DNA of 64,000 bases from 2-02-FULL-47-50 sp964479045 (GTDB taxonomy: Bacteria; Pseudomonadota; Gammaproteobacteria; Eutrophobiales; Eutrophobiaceae). Position 1 is the stretch's first letter. Every line of letters starts with the position of its first letter. Location: assembly GCA_964479045.1 (NCBI GenBank), contig CAYZJI010000001.1:350322-414321 (forward strand), in the 5' to 3' direction. Both the position numbers and the translations under genes were made by a program. Below, one piece after another: positions 25,981-34,195 of the stretch. Below the pieces are notes generated by a model. That model did no database searches. It saw only the letters and a program-made list of their open reading frames with translations, and was not told the origin of the DNA.

Positions 25981-25993
25981 TTCGATGATTACC

Positions 25994-26022
25994 CGTCATT
26001 TCTCCCTGTGGCCGAAATGACA
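25994..26022. repeat. TCATTTC palindromic element, short copy
   Basis: A 29-bp element, CGTCATTTCTCCCTG joined to GGCCGAAATGACA, lies between the NfeD and SPFH genes. It is a shortened version of the TGTCATTTCGA family. Confidence 0.7.
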
Positions 26023-26062
26023 AAATGAAAATAAACCAGATTTTAATTGAAGGGAGAGGCTT

Positions 26063-27094
26063 ATGTTTTTCAAACTCATCATCGCGCTGATAGTTTCTAT
26101 CATTGCAGCATCCTTCGAAGTCACCAGAGATTACGCTGTATGGATCTTCCTCATTGGTGTGGTCGTCGTCTTCATTATGGAAGGCGTGCGCATCGTGCCC
26201 CAGCAGCAGGCCTGGGTGGTGGAACGTTTCGGGCGCTTTCATGCGATTCTGGAACCAGGTTTGAATCTCATCATTCCGTTTCTGGATCGCGTTGCTTACG
26301 ATCACTCGCTCAAGGAAGTCCCGCTGGATGTACCGGAGCAGGTCTGCATCACCCGGGACAATACCCAGCTCGCAGTCGACGGCATCATTTATTATCAGGT
26401 TACCGATCCACGCCTTGCTTCCTACGGAAGTGAAAACTACATCATGGCCATCACGCAACTGGCGCAGACCACATTGCGCAGTGAGATCGGCAAGATGGAA
26501 CTCGACAAAACGTTTGAATCCCGCGATGTGATCAATCATCAGGTGGTGTCCGTGCTGGATGAAGCCGGGCGTAACTGGGGCATCAAGGTATTGCGTTACG
26601 AGATCAAGAGCCTCACCCCGCCGGAAGCCATCCTCAAATCCATGCAGGCCCAGATCACGGCGGAACGGGAAAAGCGCGCATTGATTGCAAAGTCCGAAGG
26701 TGAACGTCAGGAAGAAATCAATCTGGCGGATGGCCAGAAGCAGGCCGCTGTGTTGAACTCAGAAGGTGAAAAGCAGGCGGAAATCAACAAAGCCCAGGGC
26801 CAGGCGACAGCAATCACCTTGATTGCAGATGCGACTGCTGCCGGTGTGCGTGCCGTGGCTGCGGCCATCGGTGAAAAAGGTGGTATGGACGCGGCCAACC
26901 TGAAAGTAGCACAACAGTACATCGAAGCGTTCGCGCAGCTCGCCAAGAACAGCAATACCATGATCATTCCTTCCAATGCCAGTGATATTGCTGGCGTCAT
27001 CGCCACGGCGATGAGCGTTCTGGAAAAAACCAAACAGGGCGGAACGGGCGGTGGAGCGCCCGCAGCAGGTGGTAAAGATCCGTGGCCGAAGTGA
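26063..27094 (+). CDS. SPFH/stomatin-like protein (QmcA type)
   Basis: A 343-residue SPFH (stomatin, prohibitin, flotillin, HflK/C) protein anchored by an N-terminal hydrophobic region (about 1-45). The SPFH core has IVPQQQAWVVERFGRFH and DVPEQVCITRDNTQLAVDG. A long charged helical region with EREKRALIAKSEGERQ follows, then a Gly-rich tail. Such proteins form large ring complexes in membrane microdomains. The N-terminal membrane part is longer than in E. coli QmcA, with two hydrophobic segments. Pairing with NfeD supports a membrane-scaffold role. ATG 26063 has AGGGAGAGG upstream. Confidence 0.92.
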   Translation: MFFKLIIALIVSIIAASFEVTRDYAVWIFLIGVVVVFIMEGVRIVPQQQAWVVERFGRFHAILEPGLNLIIPFLDRVAYDHSLKEVPLDVPEQVCITRDNTQLAVDGIIYYQVTDPRLASYGSENYIMAITQLAQTTLRSEIGKMELDKTFESRDVINHQVVSVLDEAGRNWGIKVLRYEIKSLTPPEAILKSMQAQITAEREKRALIAKSEGERQEEINLADGQKQAAVLNSEGEKQAEINKAQGQATAITLIADATAAGVRAVAAAIGEKGGMDAANLKVAQQYIEAFAQLAKNSNTMIIPSNASDIAGVIATAMSVLEKTKQGGTGGGAPAAGGKDPWPK

Positions 27095-27153
27095 TGACTT
27101 AAGATTCTAGGATATTAATTAATCACAACTGTTTTGTTGTTTATGGAGTAAAT

Positions 27154-27621
27154 ATGGCTAGTGACATAACTCCAGTTATTGTTGGCATTCTTTCCACACT
27201 AATTCTTGGCTTTATTGTTAAGTGTATTTTTAGAGTAATGACTGAAAAGGATAAACCTAGACCACCCAAAGATATTGATAGCGCTGTATGGGAGGAAATT
27301 ATAGGGCGTAGGGATGGTGGGATGTGGTTAGGATGGATTGAATGTATATTTAGTTTTTGTATGTTTTGGATTGAGGCTGAAGCAGCAATAGCCGGTTGGT
27401 TTGCCTTTAAGGTAGCAACAAAATGGGAGGCATGGGCAAACATAGTAAAGTTTCCAGACAAACTAAATTCATGCAAAGACGAGTTAGATTTGCTACGCGC
27501 TCGTTCTCAGTTAGGTGCATGGATTATGTCGAAATTTGCAATAGGAAGTTTGTTAAATATATTGGCTGGATTTTTTGGAAGTGTTATCGGTCATTTTCTT
27601 GGGCCTTTTTTTACATCATAA
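27154..27621 (+). CDS. AT-rich hypothetical membrane protein
   Basis: A 155-residue protein of no recognised family. It has an N-terminal membrane helix (about 6-28), a charged Pro-rich loop (TEKDKPRPPKD), a Trp-rich hydrophobic region (GGMWLGWIECIFSFCMFW, about 55-90) and a C-terminal Gly/Phe-rich helix (about 120-153). The gene and its flanks are clearly more AT-rich than neighbours, with codons such as TTA, ATA and AGA, suggesting recent acquisition or weak constraint. A GGAG-containing site precedes the ATG. Confidence 0.65.
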   Translation: MASDITPVIVGILSTLILGFIVKCIFRVMTEKDKPRPPKDIDSAVWEEIIGRRDGGMWLGWIECIFSFCMFWIEAEAAIAGWFAFKVATKWEAWANIVKFPDKLNSCKDELDLLRARSQLGAWIMSKFAIGSLLNILAGFFGSVIGHFLGPFFTS

Positions 27622-27700
27622 CTTCAACTCAAAACTAAAAGGAATCGGAGTAACCCAGATCTATTTGGTTTCTTACTGACATATACAACAAATCTAATTT

Positions 27701-27991
27701 ATGAATATATGGCCGATTATTTTTCTGCTTTTACTTTTGCCCGTTATTTCCGGCGCGGCCGAAGTTGATCTGGATAATTACTATTCCTCGGCCCAGATCG
27801 TGAACAAGGGCGATCAGTGGTATCAGCAGGATTTTACCAATGAAAAACTGACCTACATGGCCGATGTGGTGACGCGGCAGTGTTTCTTCATTGACCGGCG
27901 CTGGAACACGGCGATTTCCATCGATTGCGAAAACCTGGTGCGCCGCAAGGAATGGGAAAAAATTCTGACCTGGGTTAAAAAACCGAAATAA
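27701..27991 (+). CDS. Small exported hypothetical protein
   Basis: A 96-residue protein with an N-terminal signal peptide (PIIFLLLLLPVISGAAE) and a short mature domain containing two Cys residues that could form a disulfide (RQCFFIDRRWNTAISIDCENL). The CDS returns to the usual base composition after the AT-rich gene before it. No family is recognised; the location is periplasmic or outer-membrane facing by inference. It converges on the pyruvyl-transferase-like gene, with 10 bp between. Confidence 0.65.
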   Translation: MNIWPIIFLLLLLPVISGAAEVDLDNYYSSAQIVNKGDQWYQQDFTNEKLTYMADVVTRQCFFIDRRWNTAISIDCENLVRRKEWEKILTWVKKPK

Positions 27992-28001
27992 GAATAACCG
28001 A

Positions 28002-29177
28002 TCAGTTTTTCATAGATCCGGCCAGCCGTTTAACAAAATCCAGATTATGTTCCACCTCTGCGCCAAGCTCACGGCTGCACCGCTGTAATTTCTCTCTCAG
28101 GGTTGCGCCTGCTTTGATATAGGTATGGGCCTGGGCAACAATCTCATCAATGTGATTCTCAAGCTTGAGAACATCAAATACCGGTGCATCCAGTTGTAAT
28201 TGTTGCATCAGGGAATTGATTTTATGTGTGTTTGCGCTCAGCGCAACCGTGGGTGTGCCGCCGGTGGCTGCAAATATGCCGGGGTGCCAGCGGCCGCCGA
28301 CATGCACAGCCGCATTGCCGATCACATCGATCGCTTTACGTACCGGCAGGTTGATGCCGAGCAGTGGTAATTCAAGCGCAGCCTGGACCTTGCGCATGAT
28401 TTTTACATCCGGTTCACAAGGGGCTGAGAGCACCACCTGACCAAATTCATCTTGCAAACGCTGGCATAATTCTATGAACGCGGACGTCTTGTCCACGTTT
28501 TTGTATTGGTCTAATGAGAATACCGAACTGGCACAGACGGTAATATAAGGCTGTTCCGGGTTGAAACCTTCAGCGCTATCCGGCCGGGCAGAAAAGTGGC
28601 CGGGAGATTTTGCGAGATCACACCATTCTGCCAGGGGTTTGGCAGGCATTGCCCAGGCCACATCCGGGATTAATTGCCAGCGATCGGCTGCGAGCAGCGG
28701 TGAACAGGATTCTGCAGACGTTGCTTCGCGAAAATGTACTTGATCCAGCAGCGGCAAAACTTCGTGCACGATTTCTGCAAGCTTCGGTTCATCCATGTCA
28801 ACGCTAAGGTTGCTGAGTACGCAGGGCTTGTTGAAAACAGTTTTGGTAATGTAGGCGAGGAACAGTAACATGCGGCCCTTACGTGTTTCCGGTCGTATGA
28901 AATTTTCTCCGTTCAGAAATACCACATCACATTCACGTAACATGGCGGATATGCCCTGCATGATTTGGCCTGACCTGACCTGTGCTGCATAGTGCCGGAA
29001 GTCAGACAGGCTGACCGGATTCGGGATGTGCGGATGTTTCCGGTAAAACCACTGACTCGCTATGCGCCATTCCGGAACAAGATGGTTCCGCGCCAGTGCA
29101 TCATGAAACCATGCGCCCATGACCCGGCAGCCCCAGTTGGGATGATCGGAAGTATCTGGTGCAAACAAGAGCTTCAT
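28002..29177 (-). CDS. Polysaccharide pyruvyl transferase family protein
   Basis: A 391-residue protein that looks like the polysaccharide pyruvyl transferase/CsaB superfamily (GT-B-like). It opens DTSDHPNWGCRVMGAWFHDAL and has the first-domain CDVVFLNGENFIRP and LSNLSVDMDEP stretches. The second domain holds the family motif HVGGRWHPGIFAATGGTPTVALSANTHK near residues 295-325. Members add pyruvate ketals or related groups to surface glycans. No other glycan gene is adjacent, so the acceptor is unknown. It is single and flanked by convergent and divergent genes. Confidence 0.8.
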   Translation of the reverse strand: MKLLFAPDTSDHPNWGCRVMGAWFHDALARNHLVPEWRIASQWFYRKHPHIPNPVSLSDFRHYAAQVRSGQIMQGISAMLRECDVVFLNGENFIRPETRKGRMLLFLAYITKTVFNKPCVLSNLSVDMDEPKLAEIVHEVLPLLDQVHFREATSAESCSPLLAADRWQLIPDVAWAMPAKPLAEWCDLAKSPGHFSARPDSAEGFNPEQPYITVCASSVFSLDQYKNVDKTSAFIELCQRLQDEFGQVVLSAPCEPDVKIMRKVQAALELPLLGINLPVRKAIDVIGNAAVHVGGRWHPGIFAATGGTPTVALSANTHKINSLMQQLQLDAPVFDVLKLENHIDEIVAQAHTYIKAGATLREKLQRCSRELGAEVEHNLDFVKRLAGSMKN

Positions 29178-29307
29178 GATTGAAGTGATATATATATTTT
29201 CACGGGGACTGTCTATTATGAGAATATTCGTGCAGCGAACGGATGGTTTATATCTCTGTGTATCAGGTATAACAGATTATCAAATCTTGAACTGACTTAA
29301 AGGAAAT

Positions 29308-30309
29308 ATGATGAATACTTTGACCAAACAGCTATTGATTATACTGGTTGTGCTCGGTATGACCTCTGTTTACGCAGAGGAAACGGCCAAACCTGTTACT
29401 GAGCAATTGGTCGATACGCTGACCAAACTGGCAGGAGGCCCACATCCGGGTTATCGTGCCAACCATGCCAAGGGTATCGTCGTGACCGGTGAATTCACTC
29501 CCGCCGCAACAGCCACTGGTATCAGCAAGGCAGCGCATTTGCAGGGCAAGGCTGTGCCGGTAACGGTGCGTTTTTCCGATGGTACGGGTGTGCCCACTAT
29601 CCCGGATGCTGATCCCAACAGTTTTCCGAAGGGTATGGCGATACGCTTTCATCTTGATAACAATGTGTCGACCGATATTGTGGTGATATCGGTGAATGGT
29701 TTTCCGGCCGCTACTCCTGAAGATTTTCTGGGCCTGTTAAATGCTATCGCAGCAAGTGGCCCGGATGTGGCCAAGCCCACGCCAGTGGATCAATTCCTGG
29801 AATCACACCCGGCGGCGTTGAAATTTGTCACTACACCGAAACTGCCGCCGGCGAGTTTTGCCACACAGCCGTTTTATGGCGTGAATGCATTCAAATTTAC
29901 CAACGCCGAAGGTGAAACTGTGCACGGTCGTTACCGGATTGAACCGGTGGCCGGTGAAAAATTCCTGAATAATGAAGAAGCGGCTACAGTGGCACCTGAT
30001 TACCTGATGACAGAACTGCCGGCCCGGCTGCAACAGGGGGCTGTGCAATTTCGTATCTTGCTGCAGATTGCTGAGGCCGATGATGTTGTAAATGATCCAA
30101 CTGTGGTCTGGCCTGAAAGCAGAAAGACAGTGGATCTGGGGACCTTGAGCATAACAGCCGTTCATCCCGATGGTGTGAACTTTGAAAAGCGCACCATGTT
30201 TAATCCGTTGATGCTGGTGGACGGCATTGCACCAACGGATGATCCGATCCTGCTGGCGCGGCCCGGAGCCTATGCGGTCAGTTTTGGTCGCCGTGCTGGC
30301 GGTCAATAA
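29308..30309 (+). CDS. Exported catalase-family peroxidase (SrpA-like)
   Basis: A 333-residue member of the small heme catalase-like family, with an N-terminal signal peptide (1-24, ending SVYAEE), so it is periplasmic. The distal His is in YRANHAKGI, followed by VTVRFSDGTG, and FPKGMAIRFHL. The proximal Tyr heme ligand is in RPGAYAVSFGRR at the C-terminus. These short proteins usually act as peroxidases on organic peroxides and have little catalase activity. AAGGAAAT precedes ATG 29308. A membrane-protein gene follows after 34 nt, and the pair may be one unit. Confidence 0.88.
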   Translation: MMNTLTKQLLIILVVLGMTSVYAEETAKPVTEQLVDTLTKLAGGPHPGYRANHAKGIVVTGEFTPAATATGISKAAHLQGKAVPVTVRFSDGTGVPTIPDADPNSFPKGMAIRFHLDNNVSTDIVVISVNGFPAATPEDFLGLLNAIAASGPDVAKPTPVDQFLESHPAALKFVTTPKLPPASFATQPFYGVNAFKFTNAEGETVHGRYRIEPVAGEKFLNNEEAATVAPDYLMTELPARLQQGAVQFRILLQIAEADDVVNDPTVVWPESRKTVDLGTLSITAVHPDGVNFEKRTMFNPLMLVDGIAPTDDPILLARPGAYAVSFGRRAGGQ

Positions 30310-30343
30310 AACACACCGCAAGGATATTGCCTCTGTAAGTGAT

Positions 30344-30916
30344 ATGTCCTGGAAATCAACAGTATATGGAGATGAAAACCCCTCGCGTATAACCGTTATG
30401 GTTTACAACGGTATCTTTATAGGATTTTTTCTCTGGTTTTATGGCTGGTGGGCCGATTTTGTTCCATCGAAATTGTGGATCTACGCCGGCTCCGGAATTG
30501 CCATCATCCTCACAATACTATGCAGTTATTGGGGCTTTGTGGCGGGGAAGCTGGCACTGGGATTTGCGGGCATCATCACACCATTGTTTATGTTCGTTTT
30601 GTTCTGGGTGGTGATGGTGCATGGTCTGGCTGCGATAGCCACCCTGATGGCAGGGTCTCCCCATAGCGTAGTCACTGAACTTCACAAAACCCATCACTTG
30701 AGCCGGTATGCCTGTGATGATCGGCTTGAAGGTGAAATACTGGGCCATGCCGTGCCTGATCATTTATGTATTCCCTATGCTGTGTACAGCGCACCGGGAG
30801 AGAGTATTTCTGTGAGACTCGTGGGCAAGACGACGTTACTCGGTTTTTACATACAGGATGCTTTTGTAGCGGACGATCCGGAGAAAGCATCAATACTGAC
30901 AACCACCCGATTTTAA
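30344..30916 (+). CDS. Hypothetical inner-membrane protein downstream of the catalase-like gene
   Basis: A 190-residue protein with three or four membrane segments (about 18-38, 42-62 and 65-95). The soluble C-terminal half has several Cys/His residues (ACDDRLEGEILGHAVPDHLC). No family is recognised. ATG 30344 is preferred because the longer frame starts inside the catalase-like gene and the membrane protein proper begins after MSWKSTVYGDENPS. The 34-nt gap to the upstream gene suggests co-transcription; a role as a membrane partner of the periplasmic peroxidase is only a guess. Confidence 0.6.
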   Translation: MSWKSTVYGDENPSRITVMVYNGIFIGFFLWFYGWWADFVPSKLWIYAGSGIAIILTILCSYWGFVAGKLALGFAGIITPLFMFVLFWVVMVHGLAAIATLMAGSPHSVVTELHKTHHLSRYACDDRLEGEILGHAVPDHLCIPYAVYSAPGESISVRLVGKTTLLGFYIQDAFVADDPEKASILTTTRF

Positions 30917-30935
30917 TAATGACAAGGGAATAAAA

Positions 30936-31448
30936 ATGAACCCGGATATTATTATCAGATCAAGTGCATTTGTGTTCACGTTATTCAGCGGCAATGTGAT
31001 AGCGGATGGTGAAGCGATCAGTCACTGTGCCTCTGCCGAGCAGGTGATCTACAGTTGCCAGCTCGGTGATTCAGGGCAGCTGGTATCTATCTGCACTTCA
31101 ATGGATTTCGCTGCTGATGCCGGCTATCTGCAATTTCGCCTCGGCCCGCCCGGTGTTGTGGAGTTTGAGTTTCCGGAGTCCCGCGAAAATACCCAATCAC
31201 AATTCATGTATAACCATTATTTCCGGGCACAATACGATCTTGCCGATTTTACTTTCAGGACCGGTGATAACAAGTATGTGATCTACGATTATTACAACGG
31301 CGAAGAAGAGGGTGAATCCAGCACCACCGGCTTGCGTATAAATGACGTGGATGAAGACTGCGCCGGCCCGGTAAACAATCACTTGGGCAACCTTGAAGGT
31401 ATATTGCCTTGTGACAGGGAAAATTCAGATGTGGGGAACTGTGAATGA
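30936..31448 (+). CDS. Secreted Cys-rich hypothetical protein
   Basis: A 170-residue protein with a signal peptide (about 1-23, ending GNVIADG) and six or so Cys residues in the mature part (ISHCASAEQVIYSC, SICTSMD, DEDCAGP, LPCDREN, GNCE), suggesting disulfides in the periplasm. Acidic overall. No family recognised. It is 19 nt after the previous gene, and its 3' end overlaps the convergent queG end by 24 bp. It may form a three-gene oxidative-envelope unit with the catalase-like and membrane genes. Confidence 0.62.
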   Translation: MNPDIIIRSSAFVFTLFSGNVIADGEAISHCASAEQVIYSCQLGDSGQLVSICTSMDFAADAGYLQFRLGPPGVVEFEFPESRENTQSQFMYNHYFRAQYDLADFTFRTGDNKYVIYDYYNGEEEGESSTTGLRINDVDEDCAGPVNNHLGNLEGILPCDRENSDVGNCE

Positions 31449-32522
31449 CTGCTCGTGTTGTTCCAGGGCCCAGGTAACATGTTCACGCACCAGTTCTGAT
31501 TCGTGGTTTTGCCGGGATTTGAGCGCGTGAATGACTTTCGTAGTTGAGGGCGCATTGCCCAGCGCTACTGCAATATTCCGCAACCAGCATTCGTAGCCTA
31601 TCCTGCGAATTGCAGATCCTTCTGTTCTAAGGTTGAAATCGCCTTCGCTCCACATGAATAATTCAACGAGTTGTGGATGGTCGAGTCCGTGACGTACCCT
31701 GAAGCCGGATTCTTCCGTATTGTGTGCAAACTTGTTCCAGGGACACACCAGCTGACAGTCATCACAACCATAAATACGGTTCCCCAGTGCTTTCCTGAAT
31801 TCAACCGGGATCGGGCCGCGTAATTCAATGGTGAGGTAAGAAATACAACGCCGCGCATCCACCTGATAGGGGCCGATGATCGCCTGTGTCGGACAGATAT
31901 CAATGCACGCCGAGCAGGTACCGCAATGGTTTTGGGTGAAAGGTTCGTCCACCGGCAAGGGCAGGTCTGTATACAATTCACCGATAAAAAACCATGAGCC
32001 GGTTTCAGGATGGATCAGGTTGCTGTGTTTGCCGATCCAGCCGAGTCCTGCATTACGGGCCAGCGCTTTTTCCAGCACCGGAGCGCTGTCGACAAAGGCA
32101 CGATACCCATAAGGCCCGGTTTCCGTTTCAATCTGTTCTGCGAGTTTCTGCAACCGCGCACGGATGACCTTGTGATAATCCCGTCCCATGGCATAGCGGG
32201 ATACATAAGCCAGTTCGGGATTGCCCAGCACCGTGCTGGGGTGGGTGGCATCCGGTGGCAGGTAATCCATGCGTACTGAAATAACACGCAAGGTTCCGGG
32301 CACCAGATCGGCAGGGCGGCTGCGACGAGTGCCATGCCGTTGCATGTAATCCATCTCGCCATGATGGCCCGCCTGCAACCAGTTCAACAAATGAAGTTCA
32401 TCGCCCTGTAAATCAGTAGCGGTAATGCCGGTTTGTTGAAATCCCAGCGCCTTTGCCCAGGCTTTGATGCGATGGCTGAGGGCTTTATAGTTAATCGGGG
32501 ATTGTGCAGCGGGTTTGTTCAT
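31425..32522 (-). CDS. queG: Epoxyqueuosine reductase
   Basis: QueG performs the last step of queuosine tRNA modification, reducing epoxyqueuosine with cobalamin and two [4Fe-4S] clusters. The 365 residues carry CGTCSACIDICPTQA and CDDCQLVCPWNKF cluster motifs and the upstream cobalamin/substrate domain. A C-terminal HEAT-like tail follows. ATG 32522 begins MNKPAAQSPINYKALSHRIKAWA, matching the family; the longer frame to 32600 runs into the regulatory region of the divergent small RNA candidate. Confidence 0.95.
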   Translation of the reverse strand: MNKPAAQSPINYKALSHRIKAWAKALGFQQTGITATDLQGDELHLLNWLQAGHHGEMDYMQRHGTRRSRPADLVPGTLRVISVRMDYLPPDATHPSTVLGNPELAYVSRYAMGRDYHKVIRARLQKLAEQIETETGPYGYRAFVDSAPVLEKALARNAGLGWIGKHSNLIHPETGSWFFIGELYTDLPLPVDEPFTQNHCGTCSACIDICPTQAIIGPYQVDARRCISYLTIELRGPIPVEFRKALGNRIYGCDDCQLVCPWNKFAHNTEESGFRVRHGLDHPQLVELFMWSEGDFNLRTEGSAIRRIGYECWLRNIAVALGNAPSTTKVIHALKSRQNHESELVREHVTWALEQHEQSFTVPHI

Positions 32523-32550
32523 GTGTGGTCCAACAGGGGTGATGCAGGTA

Positions 32551-32597
32551 TTGCACAGTTTATGTGCTATTGATGCAATATTGGTGCGATGCACAAA
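32551..32597 (+). promoter_or_regulatory. Paired GTGC/GCAC dyads, candidate enhancer for the sigma-54 promoter
   Basis: Two dyads lie about 60-100 bp upstream of the sigma-54 box: GCACA-GTTTA-TGTGC (32553-32567) and TTGGTGC-GAT-GCACAAA (32581-32597). Both use GTGC/GCAC arms. Their spacing fits sites for a bacterial enhancer-binding protein. They could also serve the divergent queG promoter. Confidence 0.45.
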
Positions 32598-32651
32598 CAT
32601 TACTGTTTATGCTGAATCATATAACTCTATGAATTATATAAATATTCAGAA

Positions 32652-32668
32652 TTGGCACGCTGGATGCA
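32652..32668 (+). promoter_or_regulatory. Sigma-54 (RpoN) promoter
   Basis: TTGGCACG-CTGG-ATGCA matches the -24/-12 consensus (TTGGCACG-N4-TTGCA) at all but one base, with GG at 32654-32655 and GC at 32666-32667 and exact spacing. The expected start of transcription is about 32679. No ORF follows on this strand before the terminator at 32731-32761. Confidence 0.8.
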
Positions 32669-32678
32669 TTCTAAAAAG

Positions 32679-32761
32679 CGTACCTCCTCTTTTGTTAGAT
32701 TTATTTTTTCCTCAGCATCGGAGCTAACTCGGGGGCACTTCCTCAGTGCCCCCATTTTTTT
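32679..32761 (+). ncRNA. Candidate sigma-54-dependent small RNA, about 83 nt
   Basis: The interval between the sigma-54 promoter and the strong terminator would give a short RNA with no coding capacity. It starts with a CCTCCTCTTT tract, complementary to a ribosome-binding core. It then has a weak stem GTTAG/CTAAC (32694-32698 with 32725-32729) and ends in the terminator hairpin. The octamer TTCCTCAG occurs twice, at 32708-32715 in the region enclosed by the weak stem and at 32739-32746 in the terminator loop. Neighbouring genes queG and phoH run on the other strand, so this is an independent transcript. The start point is estimated from the promoter. Confidence 0.65.
32731..32761 (+). terminator. 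Rho-independent terminator of the candidate small RNA
   Basis: An 8-bp stem GGGGGCAC/GTGCCCCC with loop TTCCTCA is followed by A and seven T on the plus strand. On the minus strand the hairpin is not followed by a T run, so it does not serve phoH, whose stop is at 32772. Confidence 0.93.
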
Positions 32762-32771
32762 GTCAGCCGGG

Positions 32772-34184
32772 TTACAGGTGATCGCTGGCGAAATCAGCAA
32801 GCCGTGAGCGTTCGCCGCGACGTAGCGTTACATGGCCGCTGTGTGCCCAGTTCTTGGAGCGATCCACCACATAGGTCAGACCGGAAGTGGTTTCGGTGAG
32901 ATACGGTGTATCAATCTGGGCGACGTTGCCGAGGCAGACCATCTTGCTTTCAGGGCCGACGCGGCTGATGAGCGTTTTCATCTGCTTGGAGGTGAGGTTC
33001 TGCGCTTCATCGACAATAATGTAGCGGTTGAGGAACGTGCGCCCGCGCATGAAATTCAGCGAGCGTATTTTGATGCGCTTGTTCAGCAAATCGGCTGTTG
33101 CAGCCCGCGCCCATTCATTGTTGTCTTCATGATTGGTGAGTACTTCAAGATTATCGAGCAGTGCGCCCATCCACGGCGCCATTTTTTCTTCTTCAGTGCC
33201 CGGCAGAAAACCGATGTCTTCACCGACGGGTACCGTTACACGCGTAATAATGATCTCACGGTAACGTTTGGTTTCCATGGTTTGCAAAAGACCTGCAGCC
33301 AGCGCCAACAGTGTTTTACCGGTGCCGGCGGACCCCAGCAGGGTGATGAGATCCACTTCCGGATCCATCAGCAGGTTCAATGCAAAATTCTGTTCAAGGT
33401 TGCGCGCATTGATGCCCCATACTGAATGGTGTCCGGCGCGGTAATTGGTAGCCATGCGTAACGTGGTCGTTGAGTCGTTAATTGACTCAACCAGGGCTTC
33501 GAACTTGTTGTCTTCACTGTCTGAATACAGGCACTGGTAGGGATGAAAATCCTGTTCCGCTGTCGTGCTCAGACGGTAATAGGTATTCTTGTTTTTTTGC
33601 CATGAGGTGAGGTCCCTGGAATTCTTCTGCCAGAAATCATCCGGGAGTTTCAGTACGCCGGTGTAAAGCAGATCAACATCGTCCAGCACCTTGTCGTTGT
33701 AATAATCCTCAGTATGAATACCCAGTACACGGGCCTTGATGCGCAGGTTGATATCCTTGGATACCAGCGTCACGATCTTGTCGGTGAATTTTTCCTGCAG
33801 GGACAGGGCGGTGGCCAGTATGGAATTGTCGGCATTTTTGCCCGGCAGGCTGTCCGGCAACTGGCTGGCCATAAGTTGGGTTTGCAGGAACAGACAGCCG
33901 TTGGGTTTTACACCGCCGTTAATATGGGTAATCTTGTTAAGCTTGAGACCCTGGCTGATTTCTTCGGTGTCCGCATCACTGATGATCTCGTCCAGAAAAC
34001 GGCTGACCTGACGGACGTTACGTGACAGTTCTGAGAGACCTTTCTTGGCGGCGTCGAGTTCTTCCAGCACCACCATCGGCAGGTAGATATCATGTTCCTG
34101 AAAACGGAACAGGGCGCCGGGATCGTGCATGAGCACATTGGTATCCAGCACGAACAGGCGCAGAGCGGATTTATTGGGCGTCAT
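32772..34184 (-). CDS. PIN-PhoH family protein (YlaK-type)
   Basis: A 470-residue two-domain protein: an N-terminal PIN nuclease domain (LFVLDTNVLMHDP with first acidic residue, later LDAAKKGLSE and NDNSIL-like acidic sites) and a C-terminal PhoH ATPase with Walker A GSAGTGKTLLALAAG near residue 280 and Walker B RYIIVDEAQNLT. PIN-PhoH2 proteins studied elsewhere act as RNA helicases with RNase activity. It is the first of phoH, then bcp upstream at 11 nt on the same strand. Confidence 0.93.
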   Translation of the reverse strand: MTPNKSALRLFVLDTNVLMHDPGALFRFQEHDIYLPMVVLEELDAAKKGLSELSRNVRQVSRFLDEIISDADTEEISQGLKLNKITHINGGVKPNGCLFLQTQLMASQLPDSLPGKNADNSILATALSLQEKFTDKIVTLVSKDINLRIKARVLGIHTEDYYNDKVLDDVDLLYTGVLKLPDDFWQKNSRDLTSWQKNKNTYYRLSTTAEQDFHPYQCLYSDSEDNKFEALVESINDSTTTLRMATNYRAGHHSVWGINARNLEQNFALNLLMDPEVDLITLLGSAGTGKTLLALAAGLLQTMETKRYREIIITRVTVPVGEDIGFLPGTEEEKMAPWMGALLDNLEVLTNHEDNNEWARAATADLLNKRIKIRSLNFMRGRTFLNRYIIVDEAQNLTSKQMKTLISRVGPESKMVCLGNVAQIDTPYLTETTSGLTYVVDRSKNWAHSGHVTLRRGERSRLADFASDHL

Positions 34185-34195
34185 CGAAAGCGGGA

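Noticed and set aside
32515..32727. Plus-strand ORF of 70 codons upstream of the small RNA terminator
   Set aside because: It crosses the divergent queG start, the dyads and the sigma-54 promoter; the predicted transcript begins after most of it.
32731..32761. Terminator as the end of phoH
   Set aside because: The T run is on the plus strand only, so it fits a plus-strand transcript and not phoH.
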